NCBI GenBank assembly: GCA_963751665.1
Contig: CAVVVF010000004.1
Coordinates: 558,001 to 622,000, forward strand
Reading direction: 5' to 3'
DNA: 64,000 bases
Source of the DNA: AC-69 sp963751665
GTDB taxonomy: Bacteria > Actinomycetota > UBA4738 > HRBIN12
Below are positions 45,279 to 54,295 of the stretch, one piece after another (position 1 is the first letter of the stretch; each line of letters opens with the position of its first letter). The notes under the pieces were generated by a model. It was not told the DNA's origin and searched no databases. It was given only the letters and a program-made list of their open reading frames with translations. The translations under genes were made by a program, and so were the position numbers.

Positions 45279-46456
45279 GGATCGAGACCGACCGCGGCGC
45301 GTATCGGTTGGTGGCGCGGAGGGAGTTCGTCGAGCGGGTCCGGGATAAGAGCTTCCTCATCTCGTCGGCCATCACGATCATCATCCTGGTCGGGTTCATC
45401 GTGGGGACATCGCTTCTGAACAATGGGACGAGGTTCGACCTCGGCGTGGTGGGTGCCGACGCGCGAGCGACGGCGGAGCAGGTGGTCGCAGGCGGGAAGG
45501 CCCTGGGGTTCGCCGTGACGGTCCGCGAGTACCCGAACCAGACGGAGGCGGAGGCCGCGGTCCGCAGCGGCTCGGCGGACGCGGCTCTCGTCGGAGGATC
45601 ACAGGTGATCGTGAAGTCGCAGCCGCCCCAACAGCTCCTGGCGGTGATCCAGGCCGTCTCGATCAGGGACCGGGCCAGTCAGGCCCTGGAGCGGGCGGGC
45701 CTTCCCCCGGATCGGATCGACGAGGTCCTGAACGTCCCGCCGCTCCCGGTCAGGGCGCTGGAGCCCGTTGACGAGCGCCGTCGGCAGAGCTCCGCGGTGG
45801 CGTTCATCGGGGTGCTGGCGCTGTACGGGCAGCTGTTCGCCTACGGGTACTGGGTCGCGGCAGGGGTGGTCGAGGAGAAGGCCTCGCGGGTGGTCGAGGT
45901 GCTGCTGGCCACGATCCGTCCTTCCCAATTGTTGCGGGGCAAGATCCTGGGGATCGGGGTCCTCGGCCTGTGCCAGCTGCTGCTGATCGGCGCGGCCGGG
46001 CTGGTCGCGTCCCGAGCCGTCGGGACCCTCCGGTTCCCCGTGGGCGCGTTCTCAGCGATCGGCATCGTCCTCGCCTGGTTCGTGCTCGGGTTCTTCTTCT
46101 ATGCCACGCTGTTCGCGGTGGCCGGGTCGATCGTGTCTCGACAGGAGGACCTCCAGGCCACGATGACGCCGCTCACCATCCTGATCGTCGCGTCGTTCTT
46201 CATCGGGATCGGGGCGGTCCAGGACCCGTCGTCGACACTCGCGTCGGTGGCCTCGTACCTGCCGTTCTCTGCGCCGCTCGTGATGCCCACGAGGATGGTG
46301 CTCGGCCAACTCTCGCCATGGCAGGCGCTGCTGTCGGCCGCGATCAGCGTCGGTGCCACGATCGCGCTGATCCCGGTGGCCACACGCGTGTACTCGCGCG
46401 CCGTGCTGCGTACCGGGCGTGTCCGCATCCGTGAGGTCCTGCGCGTCGAGGGGTAG
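45275..46456 (+). CDS. ABC-2 family permease, NatB-like
   Basis: This 393-residue permease has an N-terminal helix ('DKSFLISSAITIIILVGFIV'), a large extracytoplasmic domain (about 45-165) and a C-terminal block of five or six helices with 'GVVEEKASRVVEVLLATIRP', the conserved ABC2/NatB signature. GTG 45275 overlaps the ATPase stop. Relatives export sodium or peptides; the substrate is unknown. The protein is intact while its ATPase is frameshifted, favouring sequence error in the latter. Confidence 0.88.
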   Translation: MRIETDRGAYRLVARREFVERVRDKSFLISSAITIIILVGFIVGTSLLNNGTRFDLGVVGADARATAEQVVAGGKALGFAVTVREYPNQTEAEAAVRSGSADAALVGGSQVIVKSQPPQQLLAVIQAVSIRDRASQALERAGLPPDRIDEVLNVPPLPVRALEPVDERRRQSSAVAFIGVLALYGQLFAYGYWVAAGVVEEKASRVVEVLLATIRPSQLLRGKILGIGVLGLCQLLLIGAAGLVASRAVGTLRFPVGAFSAIGIVLAWFVLGFFFYATLFAVAGSIVSRQEDLQATMTPLTILIVASFFIGIGAVQDPSSTLASVASYLPFSAPLVMPTRMVLGQLSPWQALLSAAISVGATIALIPVATRVYSRAVLRTGRVRIREVLRVEG

Positions 46457-46475
46457 CGCAACGCGCGACCCGACG

Positions 46476-47839
46476 TCAGCGGGCGAGCTCGGCGCACATC
46501 TCGTCGAACACCCGCGAGTGCAGGTCCACGTCCTCGGCGGTCGTCGCCGGTGACATCAGCGCCATGTTGTGGAACGGCGTGAGCAGGATGCCGCGGTTCA
46601 GCGCGTACAGGTGGGTGAGCGCGCGAGCTCGGGTCGTCGGCCGCCGCCGCCTCGCCGCCCGTTCGCGGGCGGCGTCGGCGGAACCAGTATTCGGCCCGGC
46701 AGCCGAGACGCTGGACACTCCCAGGGCAGGCGCGTGCTTCGTGATGGCCTCCTTCACGCCGGCCGCCCATCGCTCGCCCAGCGCGATCGTCCGCTCGAAC
46801 GCCTCGTCCGTCAGGACGTGCTCGAGCGTGGCCCGCATCGCCGCGAGCGAGAGCGCGTTGCCCGAGAGCGTGCCGCCGATCCCGCCGACGTCGGTCGTCG
46901 GGAGCGAGTCCATGAACGCCTGGACCCGGCGCGCGACCTCCTCGCTCATGCCGTAGCACGCGGCCGGGACGCCGCTCGCGAGCGGCTTGCCGATCGTGAG
47001 GAAGTCGGGCTGCGAGGCCCCACGCCCTGGTCGCGCCGCCGGGCCCGGCGCAGATGCTGTGGGTCTCGTCGATCACGAGGTAGCGTCCCGTGCCGCCGCG
47101 TGAGCTCGCGGAGCGCGTCGTGGAAGCCCGGCTCGGGCAGGACGATGCCGATGTTCGTGAGCGCGGGCTCGGCCAGCACGCACGCGACGTCCTCGTGGGC
47201 CAGGGCCTCCTCGAGCGCCGCGACGTCGTTGAACTCGACGACCCGTGTGGTCTCCGTCGGATCGACCGGCGGCCCGATGTTGCCCGGGGCGCGAGCCCGC
47301 GACCCCGTCCTCGATCGAGATGATCGTCTCGTCGACCGAGCCGTGGTAGCACTAGTTGAACACCAGGATCTTCGGCCGGCCGGTGATGGCGCGGGCCAGG
47401 CGGATGGTGAAGCGGTTCGCGTCGGTCGCCGTGAGGCAGAACTGCCAGTAGGGGAGGCCGAATCGCCTGGCCATCTCCTCGCCGACCCAGATGGAGTCCT
47501 CCGTCGGCAGCATCAGCGTGATGCCCTTCGCGGCCTGCTCCGCGATGGCCTGCACGGCGGCCTTCGGCGCGTGCCCGGTCATGCCGCCGGTGTCGCCGAG
47601 GCAGAGGTCGACGTAGGTCGTGGCCGTCGACGTCGGTGAACCGCGCGCCCTCCGCGTCCTCCACGAAGACCGGATACGGGCCGGCCCACTCGGTCATCCA
47701 CGGCATCGGCACCCCGGCCGAGGAGCGAGCGCTTGCCCCGCTCGAACAGCTCGCCGGAGCGAGGATGCTCGGCCACGAAGCGCTCGACCTCGCGGGCCAT
47801 AAGCGCCCGCAGGTTCTCCCGATCGATGGTCCGTCCCAC
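46476..47839 (-). pseudogene. GSA-type class III aminotransferase, frameshifted with in-frame TAG
   Basis: This paralogue of the 30147 gene is about 450 residues when joined. The start is GTG 47839 after GGAGGA ('GRTIDRENLRALMAREVERF'). It shows 'MLPTEDSIWVGEEMARRFGL', 'QFCLTATDANRFTIRLARAI', 'VIDETHSICAGPGGATRAWG', the aldimine Lys in 'FLTIGKPLASGVPAACYG' and the C-terminal 'LYALNRGILLTPFHNMALM'. About seven single-base changes break the frame (near 47730, 47610, 47285, 47095, 47020, and two near 46620-46720). A TAG at 47357-47355 sits in 'KILVFN*CYHGSVDE' where relatives have Trp or Tyr (TGG or TAC). It diverges from the cNMP-binding gene. Real decay or poor sequence cannot be separated. 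Confidence 0.78.
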
Positions 47840-47961
47840 TCCATCCTCCCCGTTATCTCCGGGCGGGAGCCTGGCGTGTGCCCGCGGCTGCGTCAACCGT
47901 CCATCGGTGGCACGCCGGCGAGCCGCCCGGGTACGCTGACCACGACCGGAAGGGGAGCGCC

Positions 47962-48444
47962 ATGGCCATGGAAGGCAAGCGCACGATGCGGATCGGGCCG
48001 ACGGTCGGGACGGTCGCGCCGCTCGGGGCCTCGAGCGTTCGTCTCCTGTCTCACGTGCCGCTGTTCGCCGGCCTCTCGGCCAGGGACCTTCGGCGGGTCG
48101 CCGGGCTGGCCGAGGAGACGTGGTTCAACCCCGGCCGCGTGGTGGTGCAGGAGGGGAAGCCTGGCTCCTCCTTCTACGCCGTGATCCTGGACGGGACGGC
48201 CCGCGTGACGCGACGTGGGCGCACCCTCAGGAAGCTCGGGCCCGGCGATTACTTCGGGGAGCTCGCGCTCCTGACCGGTGGGCCCAGGACCGCCTCGGTG
48301 ATCGCGGAGACATCGCTCGACACCATCCGGATCCAGCGGCCCGCGTTCCGCAAGCTCCTGCTCAAGGAGCCCGAGGTCGCCCTGCGCCTCATGGCCGGCC
48401 TCGCGGAGCGGATCGCCGAGTGCGAGCGTCAGCTCCCCGGCTAG
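47962..48444 (+). CDS. Stand-alone cyclic nucleotide-binding domain protein
   Basis: The 160 residues consist of a single CRP-type cNMP-binding domain (about 28-150): 'LSHVPLFAGLSARDLRRVAG', 'GRVVVQEGKPGSSFYAVILD' and the phosphate-binding cassette 'PGDYFGELALLTGGPRTASV', where the conserved Glu and Arg support nucleotide binding. No helix-turn-helix follows, so it is not a transcription factor by itself. ATG 47962 has AGGGGAG upstream; a second ATG lies six bases later. The following methyltransferase starts three bases after its stop. A role as cAMP-sensing partner is inferred. Confidence 0.87.
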   Translation: MAMEGKRTMRIGPTVGTVAPLGASSVRLLSHVPLFAGLSARDLRRVAGLAEETWFNPGRVVVQEGKPGSSFYAVILDGTARVTRRGRTLRKLGPGDYFGELALLTGGPRTASVIAETSLDTIRIQRPAFRKLLLKEPEVALRLMAGLAERIAECERQLPG

Positions 48445-48447
48445 AGC

Positions 48448-49329
48448 GTGGCTCGCCCTGGCTTGACCCGACAGAACGTGCGTCATGCCGCGTCGCTCCT
48501 GTGGCAGGGGCGGAACCCTGCCGCGAGGGTCTACGACAGCATCGGACCGGACTTCTTCCTGGCCCTGGACGAAGGATGGCTGAACCTCGGGCTGTGGGAG
48601 GGCGACGGGACCGACCCGTCCGAAGCTCCCCGAGCGGTGCGTCGCCTGGTCTCGACGCTCACGGAGCCGCTGCCGCGCGGCGGTGTGCTCCTGGACGTCG
48701 GCAACGGCCTGGGCGCGCAGGACCCGCTGATCGCCGAGATCGCGCGGCCGAAGCGTTTCATCGCCCTGAACATCACGGAATCCCAGCTCCGCGCGGGTCG
48801 CCGCCGCCTGGCGGAAGCGAACGCGGTGCCGGTGAACGGCGATGCCACCCGGATCCCGCTCCGCGACGAGACGGTTGACGGCGTCATCAGCGTGGAGGCG
48901 GCGTTCCACTTCCCGTCCCGAACCCGCTTCTTCGCCGAGGCGTTCCGGGTGCTCCGGCCGGGAGGCGTGCTCTCGATGTCCGACGTCCCGGTGAAGCGGT
49001 TGCCACGTCGTCCGGGCGAGCTGCTGGCCGGGCTGACCCAACTCCGGGCGTGGGGCCTGTCGACCGCCGCCGTCGCCACGGCCGACCAGATCGTCGACGC
49101 CGCGGAGGGCGCGGGGTTTCGAAACGTTGACGCCCGGCTCGTCGGTGAGCGCGTGATCGCCCCGGCGCTCGCGTTCGTCCGTCGCAAGCTTGACGTCGGG
49201 GGTGACGAGGCCCCGCCGGCGATGCGGTTGGCCTCCCGCGCCATGCTCTCCCAGGTCGAGCTGCTGTGGCGGCGGGGGATGATCGACTACCTGCTGCTGA
49301 CCGGGATCAAGCCGAGGCCGCCCGACTAG
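48448..49329 (+). CDS. Class I SAM-dependent methyltransferase
   Basis: This 293-residue methyltransferase has motif I 'GGVLLDVGNGLGAQDPLIAE' (about 78-97), 'FIALNITESQLRAGRRRLAE' and post-motif 'VEAAFHFPSRTRFFAEAFRV' with 'LRPGGVLSMSDVP'. The pattern resembles tocopherol/sterol-type C-methyltransferases and polyketide methyltransferases acting on hydrophobic substrates; the substrate is unknown. GTG 48448 is three bases after the cNMP-binding gene, so the two are probably cotranscribed. It ends in a CTAG shared with the convergent DUF885 gene. Confidence 0.85.
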   Translation: MARPGLTRQNVRHAASLLWQGRNPAARVYDSIGPDFFLALDEGWLNLGLWEGDGTDPSEAPRAVRRLVSTLTEPLPRGGVLLDVGNGLGAQDPLIAEIARPKRFIALNITESQLRAGRRRLAEANAVPVNGDATRIPLRDETVDGVISVEAAFHFPSRTRFFAEAFRVLRPGGVLSMSDVPVKRLPRRPGELLAGLTQLRAWGLSTAAVATADQIVDAAEGAGFRNVDARLVGERVIAPALAFVRRKLDVGGDEAPPAMRLASRAMLSQVELLWRRGMIDYLLLTGIKPRPPD

Positions 49330-50981
49330 GCCGTCTCCACCTCCCGGCGGAGCGCTCGCAGTGGGAGCGAGCCCAGCGCGAGCAGGCGGTCGTGGAACTC
49401 CGAGAGAGAGAAGGCGTCGCCTTCGGCCTTCGCCGCCTCTGCTCGGAGCCGTTCGATCTCGAACTGCCCGATCTTGTACGCCAGGGCCTGCCCGGGGAGC
49501 GTGATGTAGCGGTCGGTCTCGATCACGGCGTCCACGTGGGGGACGGCGGCCTCCTCGAGCTGGGCGATGGCCCGCTCCCTGGACCACCCGAACGCGTGGA
49601 TCCCTGTGTCGACGATCAGCCGGGCCGCCCGGTGCGCCTGCGCGTCGAGCATGCCCAGACGCTCCTCATCGTCCAGGAACAGCCCCATCTCGTCGGCCAG
49701 GCGTTCGCTGTACAGGCCCCAGCCTTCGGCGAACGCCGCTCCGGCCAGGAGCCCGCCGAACCGCTTGATGTTCGGCCGGTCGCCCATCTCCTGCTCGATG
49801 GCGATCTGGAAGTGATGGCCCGGATTCGCCTCGTGATACGTGGTGGTCGCCAGGTGGTAGCGAGGCCGGCTCTCGAGCTCGAACCCGTTCACGTAGTAGA
49901 TGCCCGGCCGCGACCCGTCCTCTGACGGCGGCTGGTAGAAGGCGAACGGCATGTCGGCCTCTCGGAACTCCTCGACCGGGCGAACCTCGCAGTTGCTCTT
50001 GGGGAGTCGGCCGAAGAACCGGGGGGCGGCCTCCCACCCTCGGGTGACCTGGTCCTCGGCGATCCGAACCAACTCGTCCTTGCTCCCGATCGTGTTGCTT
50101 CGGTCCGCCAGCAGCGCGACCGTCACGGCGGCCGGGTCCGATGACCCCAGGCGCTCGGCGCACAGCGCCCTTTCCTCCTGGATCCGCTCGAGGTCCTCGA
50201 CGCCGAGGTCGTGGACCCGCCGGGCTTCAAGGGGGAGCGTCGTCCACGACAGGATCTCCGCCGCGTACATTGCGTCGCCGTCCGGCAACGCGAAAAGGCC
50301 GATGGTCTCCGTGGCGTCGGGGAGGTAGTCGCGGAGCGCCCCGAGGTAGGTCTCCAGCGCGGGCATGACCGTCCGTCGCAGTTCGTCGGCGACGCGGCCC
50401 CGGCCGGCCTGGTCTGACTCCGGTACTGGCATGACCGCGGGGGAGGTCTCCGGCGGCGTGGCCAGGAGCCGCTCGACCTGGGCAACCGAGCGCTCGACCA
50501 CCACGCGAGGGGCGATCACGCCGGTCAGCACGCCCTCCCGAACGACGTCGTTCACGGCCTGGAAGAAGTCGGGGGCGGCGGCCAGGCGGGACAGGTAGCG
50601 ATTCAGGCGCTCGGGGGTGTCCGCTCGCTGGAGCGAGCCGAGCTCGCCGAGCAGCTGGCCGGGACCCCACAGATGGCTGACCACCCGGAGCCGGTCGAGC
50701 CGATGCTCGATCTCGGCGAGGTCGCGAAGGGCGATGGCCTCGAGCATGTCGAGCGACGTCCGAACGCCCACGTCGGATACGTCCCGATCGAGGCCCCGCA
50801 GGTCCTCCAGAGCTCGCCGGTGCATGGCCTCTCGCTTGGACCGGCCCGCCTCGCTCGGATCGGGGAGCTTGTCGTCGAACCGCTCATCCCCGACCAACGT
50901 CCCGAGTAGGGGGTCGGCCTCGATCAGCCCTTGCCAATAGGCGTCGACCAGGGCTCGCGCGCGCTCGACCCCGTCCTTCAT
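49326..50981 (-). CDS. DUF885 family putative metallopeptidase
   Basis: The 551 residues match DUF885 proteins, often secreted in other bacteria and related to thermolysin-type carboxypeptidases. The HExxxxHH-like motif 'TTTYHEANPGHHFQIAIEQE' (about 380-400) and the downstream Glu in 'AAFAEGWGLYSERLADEM' form the probable metal site. The C-terminal 'YITLPGQALAYKIGQFEIER' is highly characteristic. No signal peptide is seen, so it is probably cytoplasmic. ATG 50981 follows GGAGGGGAA; a TAGGAT -10 candidate lies about 50 bases upstream. Proteolysis of peptides is inferred, not shown. Confidence 0.87.
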   Translation of the reverse strand: MKDGVERARALVDAYWQGLIEADPLLGTLVGDERFDDKLPDPSEAGRSKREAMHRRALEDLRGLDRDVSDVGVRTSLDMLEAIALRDLAEIEHRLDRLRVVSHLWGPGQLLGELGSLQRADTPERLNRYLSRLAAAPDFFQAVNDVVREGVLTGVIAPRVVVERSVAQVERLLATPPETSPAVMPVPESDQAGRGRVADELRRTVMPALETYLGALRDYLPDATETIGLFALPDGDAMYAAEILSWTTLPLEARRVHDLGVEDLERIQEERALCAERLGSSDPAAVTVALLADRSNTIGSKDELVRIAEDQVTRGWEAAPRFFGRLPKSNCEVRPVEEFREADMPFAFYQPPSEDGSRPGIYYVNGFELESRPRYHLATTTYHEANPGHHFQIAIEQEMGDRPNIKRFGGLLAGAAFAEGWGLYSERLADEMGLFLDDEERLGMLDAQAHRAARLIVDTGIHAFGWSRERAIAQLEEAAVPHVDAVIETDRYITLPGQALAYKIGQFEIERLRAEAAKAEGDAFSLSEFHDRLLALGSLPLRALRREVETA

Positions 50982-51087
50982 TTCCCCTCCATGCCGCTTC
51001 CGGGTTCCCGACCCGGCGGTTCTTCATCCTAGTTGGCACGGCTACTACGGGACTTCGCCTGCCATCGGCCGTACCCTCTCTTGGACC

Positions 51088-52035
51088 ATGCCCGTAACCA
51101 GGCGGATCAAGGTCGCCGCCCTCTTCCTGCTGCTCGACCTGGTGGTCTGGCTGTTCGCCGCCACCCATATGGCTCCAGCCAACATGGGCCTGGTTGCGGC
51201 GGGATGGGTCGTCCCTCCAGCTCCGGAGGCGGCCGGTGGATCGGTCGACGTCTACCGAGGCTTGGGAACGTGGATCGACATCTATGACGTCGCCTGGAAG
51301 CATCCGGGGACGGCCGTGCGGCGGATGAAGGCCCGCGGCGTCGAGACGTTGTATCTCGAGACCTCTAACTTCAGCCGGGGCAGGATGATGGTGTTCCCCG
51401 ACGGCGTCCGGCGGTTCCTGGACGCGGCGCACCGCAATGGGATCGCCGTTGTGGCCTGGTACTTGCCCGGCCTTCGGGACCCGGCCCTCGACGTCCATCG
51501 ATCGCTCGGCGCGATCCTGTACCAGACGCCCCTCGGGAACTCGTTCGACTCGTTCGCGCTCGACATCGAGTCCGACGCGGTCGGGCGTCCGGTTCGCCGG
51601 ACCAGGCGCCTCCTGTCGCTGTCGGCTCGGCTGCGCGAGGCGGTGGGCCCGGGCTACGCCCTCGGCGCGATCATCCCCTCACCTCGCCGGCTCCAGGACG
51701 ACGCGTTGTACTGGCCGCACTTCCCGTACCAGCGGCTGGCCGACGCGTACGACGTGTTCCTTCCCATGACCTACTTCACGTTCCGGGTCACCGGCAGGTT
51801 CGGCGCCCGCTGGTACACGGCCGGCAACATCGACATCATCCGGCAGCAGACGGGGGACTGGTCCGTCCCCATCCACGTGATCGGCGGGATCGGAGGCGAT
51901 GCGACGAAGGCCGAGACCGCGGGCTTCGTCGACGCGGTCCGGGGGCGGCGGGCCATCGGGGGGAGCTACTACACGTTCCCCATCACCAGGCCGGCCGACT
52001 GGTCCACGCTGGAGCGGCTCCGCTCGATCCGCTGA
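51088..52035 (+). CDS. Membrane-anchored TIM-barrel protein, glycoside-hydrolase-like
   Basis: This 315-residue protein has an N-terminal signal anchor (about 8-26, 'AALFLLLDLVVWLFAATHM') and a barrel-like domain reminiscent of putative glycoside hydrolase (GHL/DUF4015-type) proteins: 'GLGTWIDIYDVAWKHPGTAV', 'GVETLYLETSNFSRG', 'NGIAVVAWYLPGL', 'DSFALDIESDAVG' with a likely catalytic Asp/Glu pair, and 'YDVFLPMTYFTFRVTG'. No lipobox Cys is present. ATG 51088 has TACCCT ten bases upstream. Function as an envelope polysaccharide hydrolase is inferred and moderately uncertain. Confidence 0.7.
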   Translation: MPVTRRIKVAALFLLLDLVVWLFAATHMAPANMGLVAAGWVVPPAPEAAGGSVDVYRGLGTWIDIYDVAWKHPGTAVRRMKARGVETLYLETSNFSRGRMMVFPDGVRRFLDAAHRNGIAVVAWYLPGLRDPALDVHRSLGAILYQTPLGNSFDSFALDIESDAVGRPVRRTRRLLSLSARLREAVGPGYALGAIIPSPRRLQDDALYWPHFPYQRLADAYDVFLPMTYFTFRVTGRFGARWYTAGNIDIIRQQTGDWSVPIHVIGGIGGDATKAETAGFVDAVRGRRAIGGSYYTFPITRPADWSTLERLRSIR

Positions 52036-52081
52036 GCCCGGCCTGGGCGGGCTCGGGCCCGTCTGCCATCCTTGACGGACC

Positions 52082-52876
52082 GTGGACGAGCACCTGGAGT
52101 CCAACCGAGCCCTGTGGGACGAGTGGGCCGAGATCAACGCCCGCAGCGGCATGTACGACCTCGAGGACTTCAAGCGGGGCGGCATCCGGCTTCGCGATTA
52201 CGAGATCGAGGAGGTCGGCGACGTCGCCGGCAAGTCCCTGCTGCATCTCCAGTGCCACTTCGGAATCGATTCGCTCTCGTGGTCCCGCCTGGGGGCGAAG
52301 GTCACCGGCATCGACTTCTCCGAGCGGGCCATCGAGCTCGCGACCGGAGTGGCGGCCGAGCTCGGCATCGACGCGTCCTTCATCCGATCGGACGTGTACG
52401 AGCTGCCCAAGCGCCTCGATGGGGATTTCGACGTGGTGTACACGTCGCGGGGCGCGCTCTGTTGGCTGCCGAGGATCCGGCCGTGGGCCGACGTCGTCGC
52501 GCGCTTCGTGAAGCCCGGCGGGTGCTTCTACATCACCGAAACCCATCCCATCCTGGAGGCCTACGAGGACGACTTCACGCTGAAGTTCCCCTACTGGGAG
52601 CATGAGGAGCCATTTTCCTTCGACATCCAAGGGTCGTACGCGGACCCCACCGCCGAGGTGAAGACGAAGAAGGACTACGAATGGAACCACGGCCTCGGTG
52701 AGGTCGTCACCGCGCTGATCCAGGCCGGCCTGCAGATCGAGTTCCTCCACGAGTGGCCGTTCCTGGAGTGGGAGGTCCCGTTCCTGGAGAAGCGGGACGG
52801 TCGGTGGTGGATGCCGGGCGAGCTCGACGGGACGATGCCCCTCATGTACTCGCTGAAGGCGACGAAACCCGCCTGA
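52082..52876 (+). CDS. Class I SAM-dependent methyltransferase
   Basis: This 264-residue methyltransferase has motif I 'SLLHLQCHFGIDSLSWSRLG' (about 52-71), in which the usual GxGxG is HLQCHFGID, a known variant in a subgroup of actinobacterial methyltransferases, then 'VTGIDFSERAIELA' and 'GCFYITETHPILEAYE'. The start is GTG 52082, 46 bases after the barrel protein. The aromatic C-terminal half ('DYEWNHGLGEVVTALIQAG') is conserved in this subgroup. The substrate is unknown. Confidence 0.85.
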   Translation: MDEHLESNRALWDEWAEINARSGMYDLEDFKRGGIRLRDYEIEEVGDVAGKSLLHLQCHFGIDSLSWSRLGAKVTGIDFSERAIELATGVAAELGIDASFIRSDVYELPKRLDGDFDVVYTSRGALCWLPRIRPWADVVARFVKPGGCFYITETHPILEAYEDDFTLKFPYWEHEEPFSFDIQGSYADPTAEVKTKKDYEWNHGLGEVVTALIQAGLQIEFLHEWPFLEWEVPFLEKRDGRWWMPGELDGTMPLMYSLKATKPA

Positions 52877-52885
52877 TCAGGTTGC

Positions 52886-53152
52886 TCAGAGCAGGGCGGA
52901 CTGGCCCCGGGCCACTCGCTGTCCCCGGCGGCGGCGGAGCGACTCGGCGGGGTGTTCCACCAGGGCTACCACTCGGTCGGACATGAACCGGCCGCTCCGA
53001 ACGGTCTTGCCCGTGCGCGTGACCTCGGCCACCTCCACGACGCCGCGGGACGTCGTGACCTCCACCCGCCTCCCGGACTTGCTGGCGTCGATCTCGAACG
53101 TCTGCACGCCGGTCCCGATGTCGATCACGATCTCGACCCTGTCGCCCTTCAT
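52886..53152 (-). CDS. Small hypothetical protein
   Basis: I recognise no family for these 88 residues. Residues 1-65 look like a small beta-rich fold ('DRVEIVIDIGTGVQTFEI', 'RRVEVTTSRGVVEVAEVTR', 'SDRVVALVEHPAES'); the tail is basic (RRRRGQRVARG). The ATG at 53152 has TAGGAT six bases upstream on the same strand, the best evidence that it is a real, leaderless gene. It is convergent with the methyltransferase nine bases away and lies 52 bases after the end of the adenosine deaminase gene. Confidence 0.55.
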   Translation of the reverse strand: MKGDRVEIVIDIGTGVQTFEIDASKSGRRVEVTTSRGVVEVAEVTRTGKTVRSGRFMSDRVVALVEHPAESLRRRRGQRVARGQSALL

Positions 53153-53158
53153 ACCCTC

Positions 53159-53164
53159 ATCCTA
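53159..53164 (-). promoter_or_regulatory. Leaderless -10 element TAGGAT (small hypothetical gene)
   Basis: On the minus strand TAGGAT (53164 to 53159) is followed by six bases and the ATG at 53152. There is no Shine-Dalgarno sequence. Confidence 0.5.
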
Positions 53165-53204
53165 ATCCGGGGGGCCGACAGCGCGTTGCGCCGCAAGCCT
53201 CGCC

Positions 53205-54215
53205 TCAGGCTGCGTCGACCCAGCCGAAGTGGCGCCGGCGCACGTCGGCCCTCACGTCCTCGGGCAGGAAGCTGGCCTCGAGCGCGTTCGATGTGACCCG
53301 CCGGAGTTCGCTTTCGTCGAACCCCAGGACGTCCGCGGCCACCGACAACTCGTGCGTGAGGTCGATGCCGAACAGCCCCGGGTCGTCGGTGTTGATCGTC
53401 ACCAGCGCGCCCTCCTGGAGGAGCCACCGCGCCGGATGATGCTCCAGGCTGGGGACCGCATTCGTCCGCTCGTTCGACGTGGGGCACATCTCGAGGGCGA
53501 CGCCTCGGTTGATGACGAGTGCCGTGACTGACGGATCCCAGGCCACGCTCACGCCGTGGCCGAGCCGACTGACCCCCAGGGCCTGAACGGCCTCCCGGGC
53601 GTACTCGGGACCCGCCGATTCCCCGTAGTGCGCAGTGAGCGGGATGCCGGCGTCGCGAATGGGCGCCAGCACCCGCGCGAACATCGCGGGCGGATGGTTG
53701 ATCTCGTCGTCGGCCAGGTCGAAGCCGACGAGATGATCGCGATGGCGAAGGGCGAACTCGACGGTGCGCTCCGCCGACTCGACGCCGTAGGACCGGCTGA
53801 CGATCGCGAGGAGCCCCACGGCGACGTCGAGGTCCCGGGCCCGCTCGACCCCCGCCAAGATGGCCTCGATGGCCAGGTCCCAGTCAAGCCCGTGCGGCCG
53901 GCACAAGAAGTCCGGCGAGAACCGGAGCTCGGCCAGCCGCACGTTGTCGTTCGCCAGGTCCTCGACGGCCTCGAACGCGATCCGTTCCACCGCCGCGTAG
54001 TCGCGGAACGCTCCCTGCGCCACGCGGAAGTACGTCAGGACCTCGGCCAGGCTCCTCATGGGCCGCAGCACCTGAGCCTCGGGCGCAAGCTCCTCGGGGG
54101 TCCGGGCCGCCAGCGGCTCCCCCGCGTCCCGGTACAGGTCGATGATGGTCTGGAGCCGGATCGCGCCCTCCAGGTGGCGATGCAGCTCGACCTTGGGGAG
54201 CGCGCGGAGGTCCAT
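53205..54215 (-). CDS. add: Adenosine deaminase
   Basis: The enzyme hydrolytically deaminates adenosine or deoxyadenosine in purine salvage. The 336 residues form the ADA TIM barrel with the zinc-binding HxH in 'KVELHRHLEGAI' (His12, His14), catalytic 'LTAHYGESAGPEY' (His, Glu), 'HGVSVAWDPS' and the Asp pair in 'VTINTDDPGLFG'. The 'LEMCPTSNERTNAV' segment is also typical. The ATG at 54215 has TAGGCT eight bases upstream; the frame stays open further upstream without homology. It diverges from fabI across 117 very GC-rich bases. Related adenine/6-aminodeoxyfutalosine deaminases are possible alternatives. Confidence 0.9.
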   Translation of the reverse strand: MDLRALPKVELHRHLEGAIRLQTIIDLYRDAGEPLAARTPEELAPEAQVLRPMRSLAEVLTYFRVAQGAFRDYAAVERIAFEAVEDLANDNVRLAELRFSPDFLCRPHGLDWDLAIEAILAGVERARDLDVAVGLLAIVSRSYGVESAERTVEFALRHRDHLVGFDLADDEINHPPAMFARVLAPIRDAGIPLTAHYGESAGPEYAREAVQALGVSRLGHGVSVAWDPSVTALVINRGVALEMCPTSNERTNAVPSLEHHPARWLLQEGALVTINTDDPGLFGIDLTHELSVAADVLGFDESELRRVTSNALEASFLPEDVRADVRRRHFGWVDAA

Positions 54216-54281
54216 GGCTCGGCAGCCTAGACGCGGCCGCCCGCGCGCGGGTGCGGGAGGGCGGGCGAGCGCGCGCGAGGG

Positions 54282-54295
54282 CGCGTGAGCACGCG
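54282..54295. promoter_or_regulatory. Palindrome CGCGTG-AG-CACGCG upstream of fabI
   Basis: This perfect 6+6 inverted repeat lies 38 bases before the fabI ATG, where the -35 region would be if TAGCAT (54302-54307) is the -10. It is embedded in alternating GC-rich sequence between the divergent add and fabI genes. An operator is inferred; a chance palindrome in biased sequence is possible. Confidence 0.4.

Noticed and set aside
27355..47357. TAG read as an amino acid (stop-codon reassignment or pyrrolysine) to explain the two in-frame TAGs
   Set aside because: TAG is the normal terminator of many genes here (prfB, ftsE, ftsX, lon, PPOX, MDR), and no pyl genes are seen; substitution or sequencing error is simpler.
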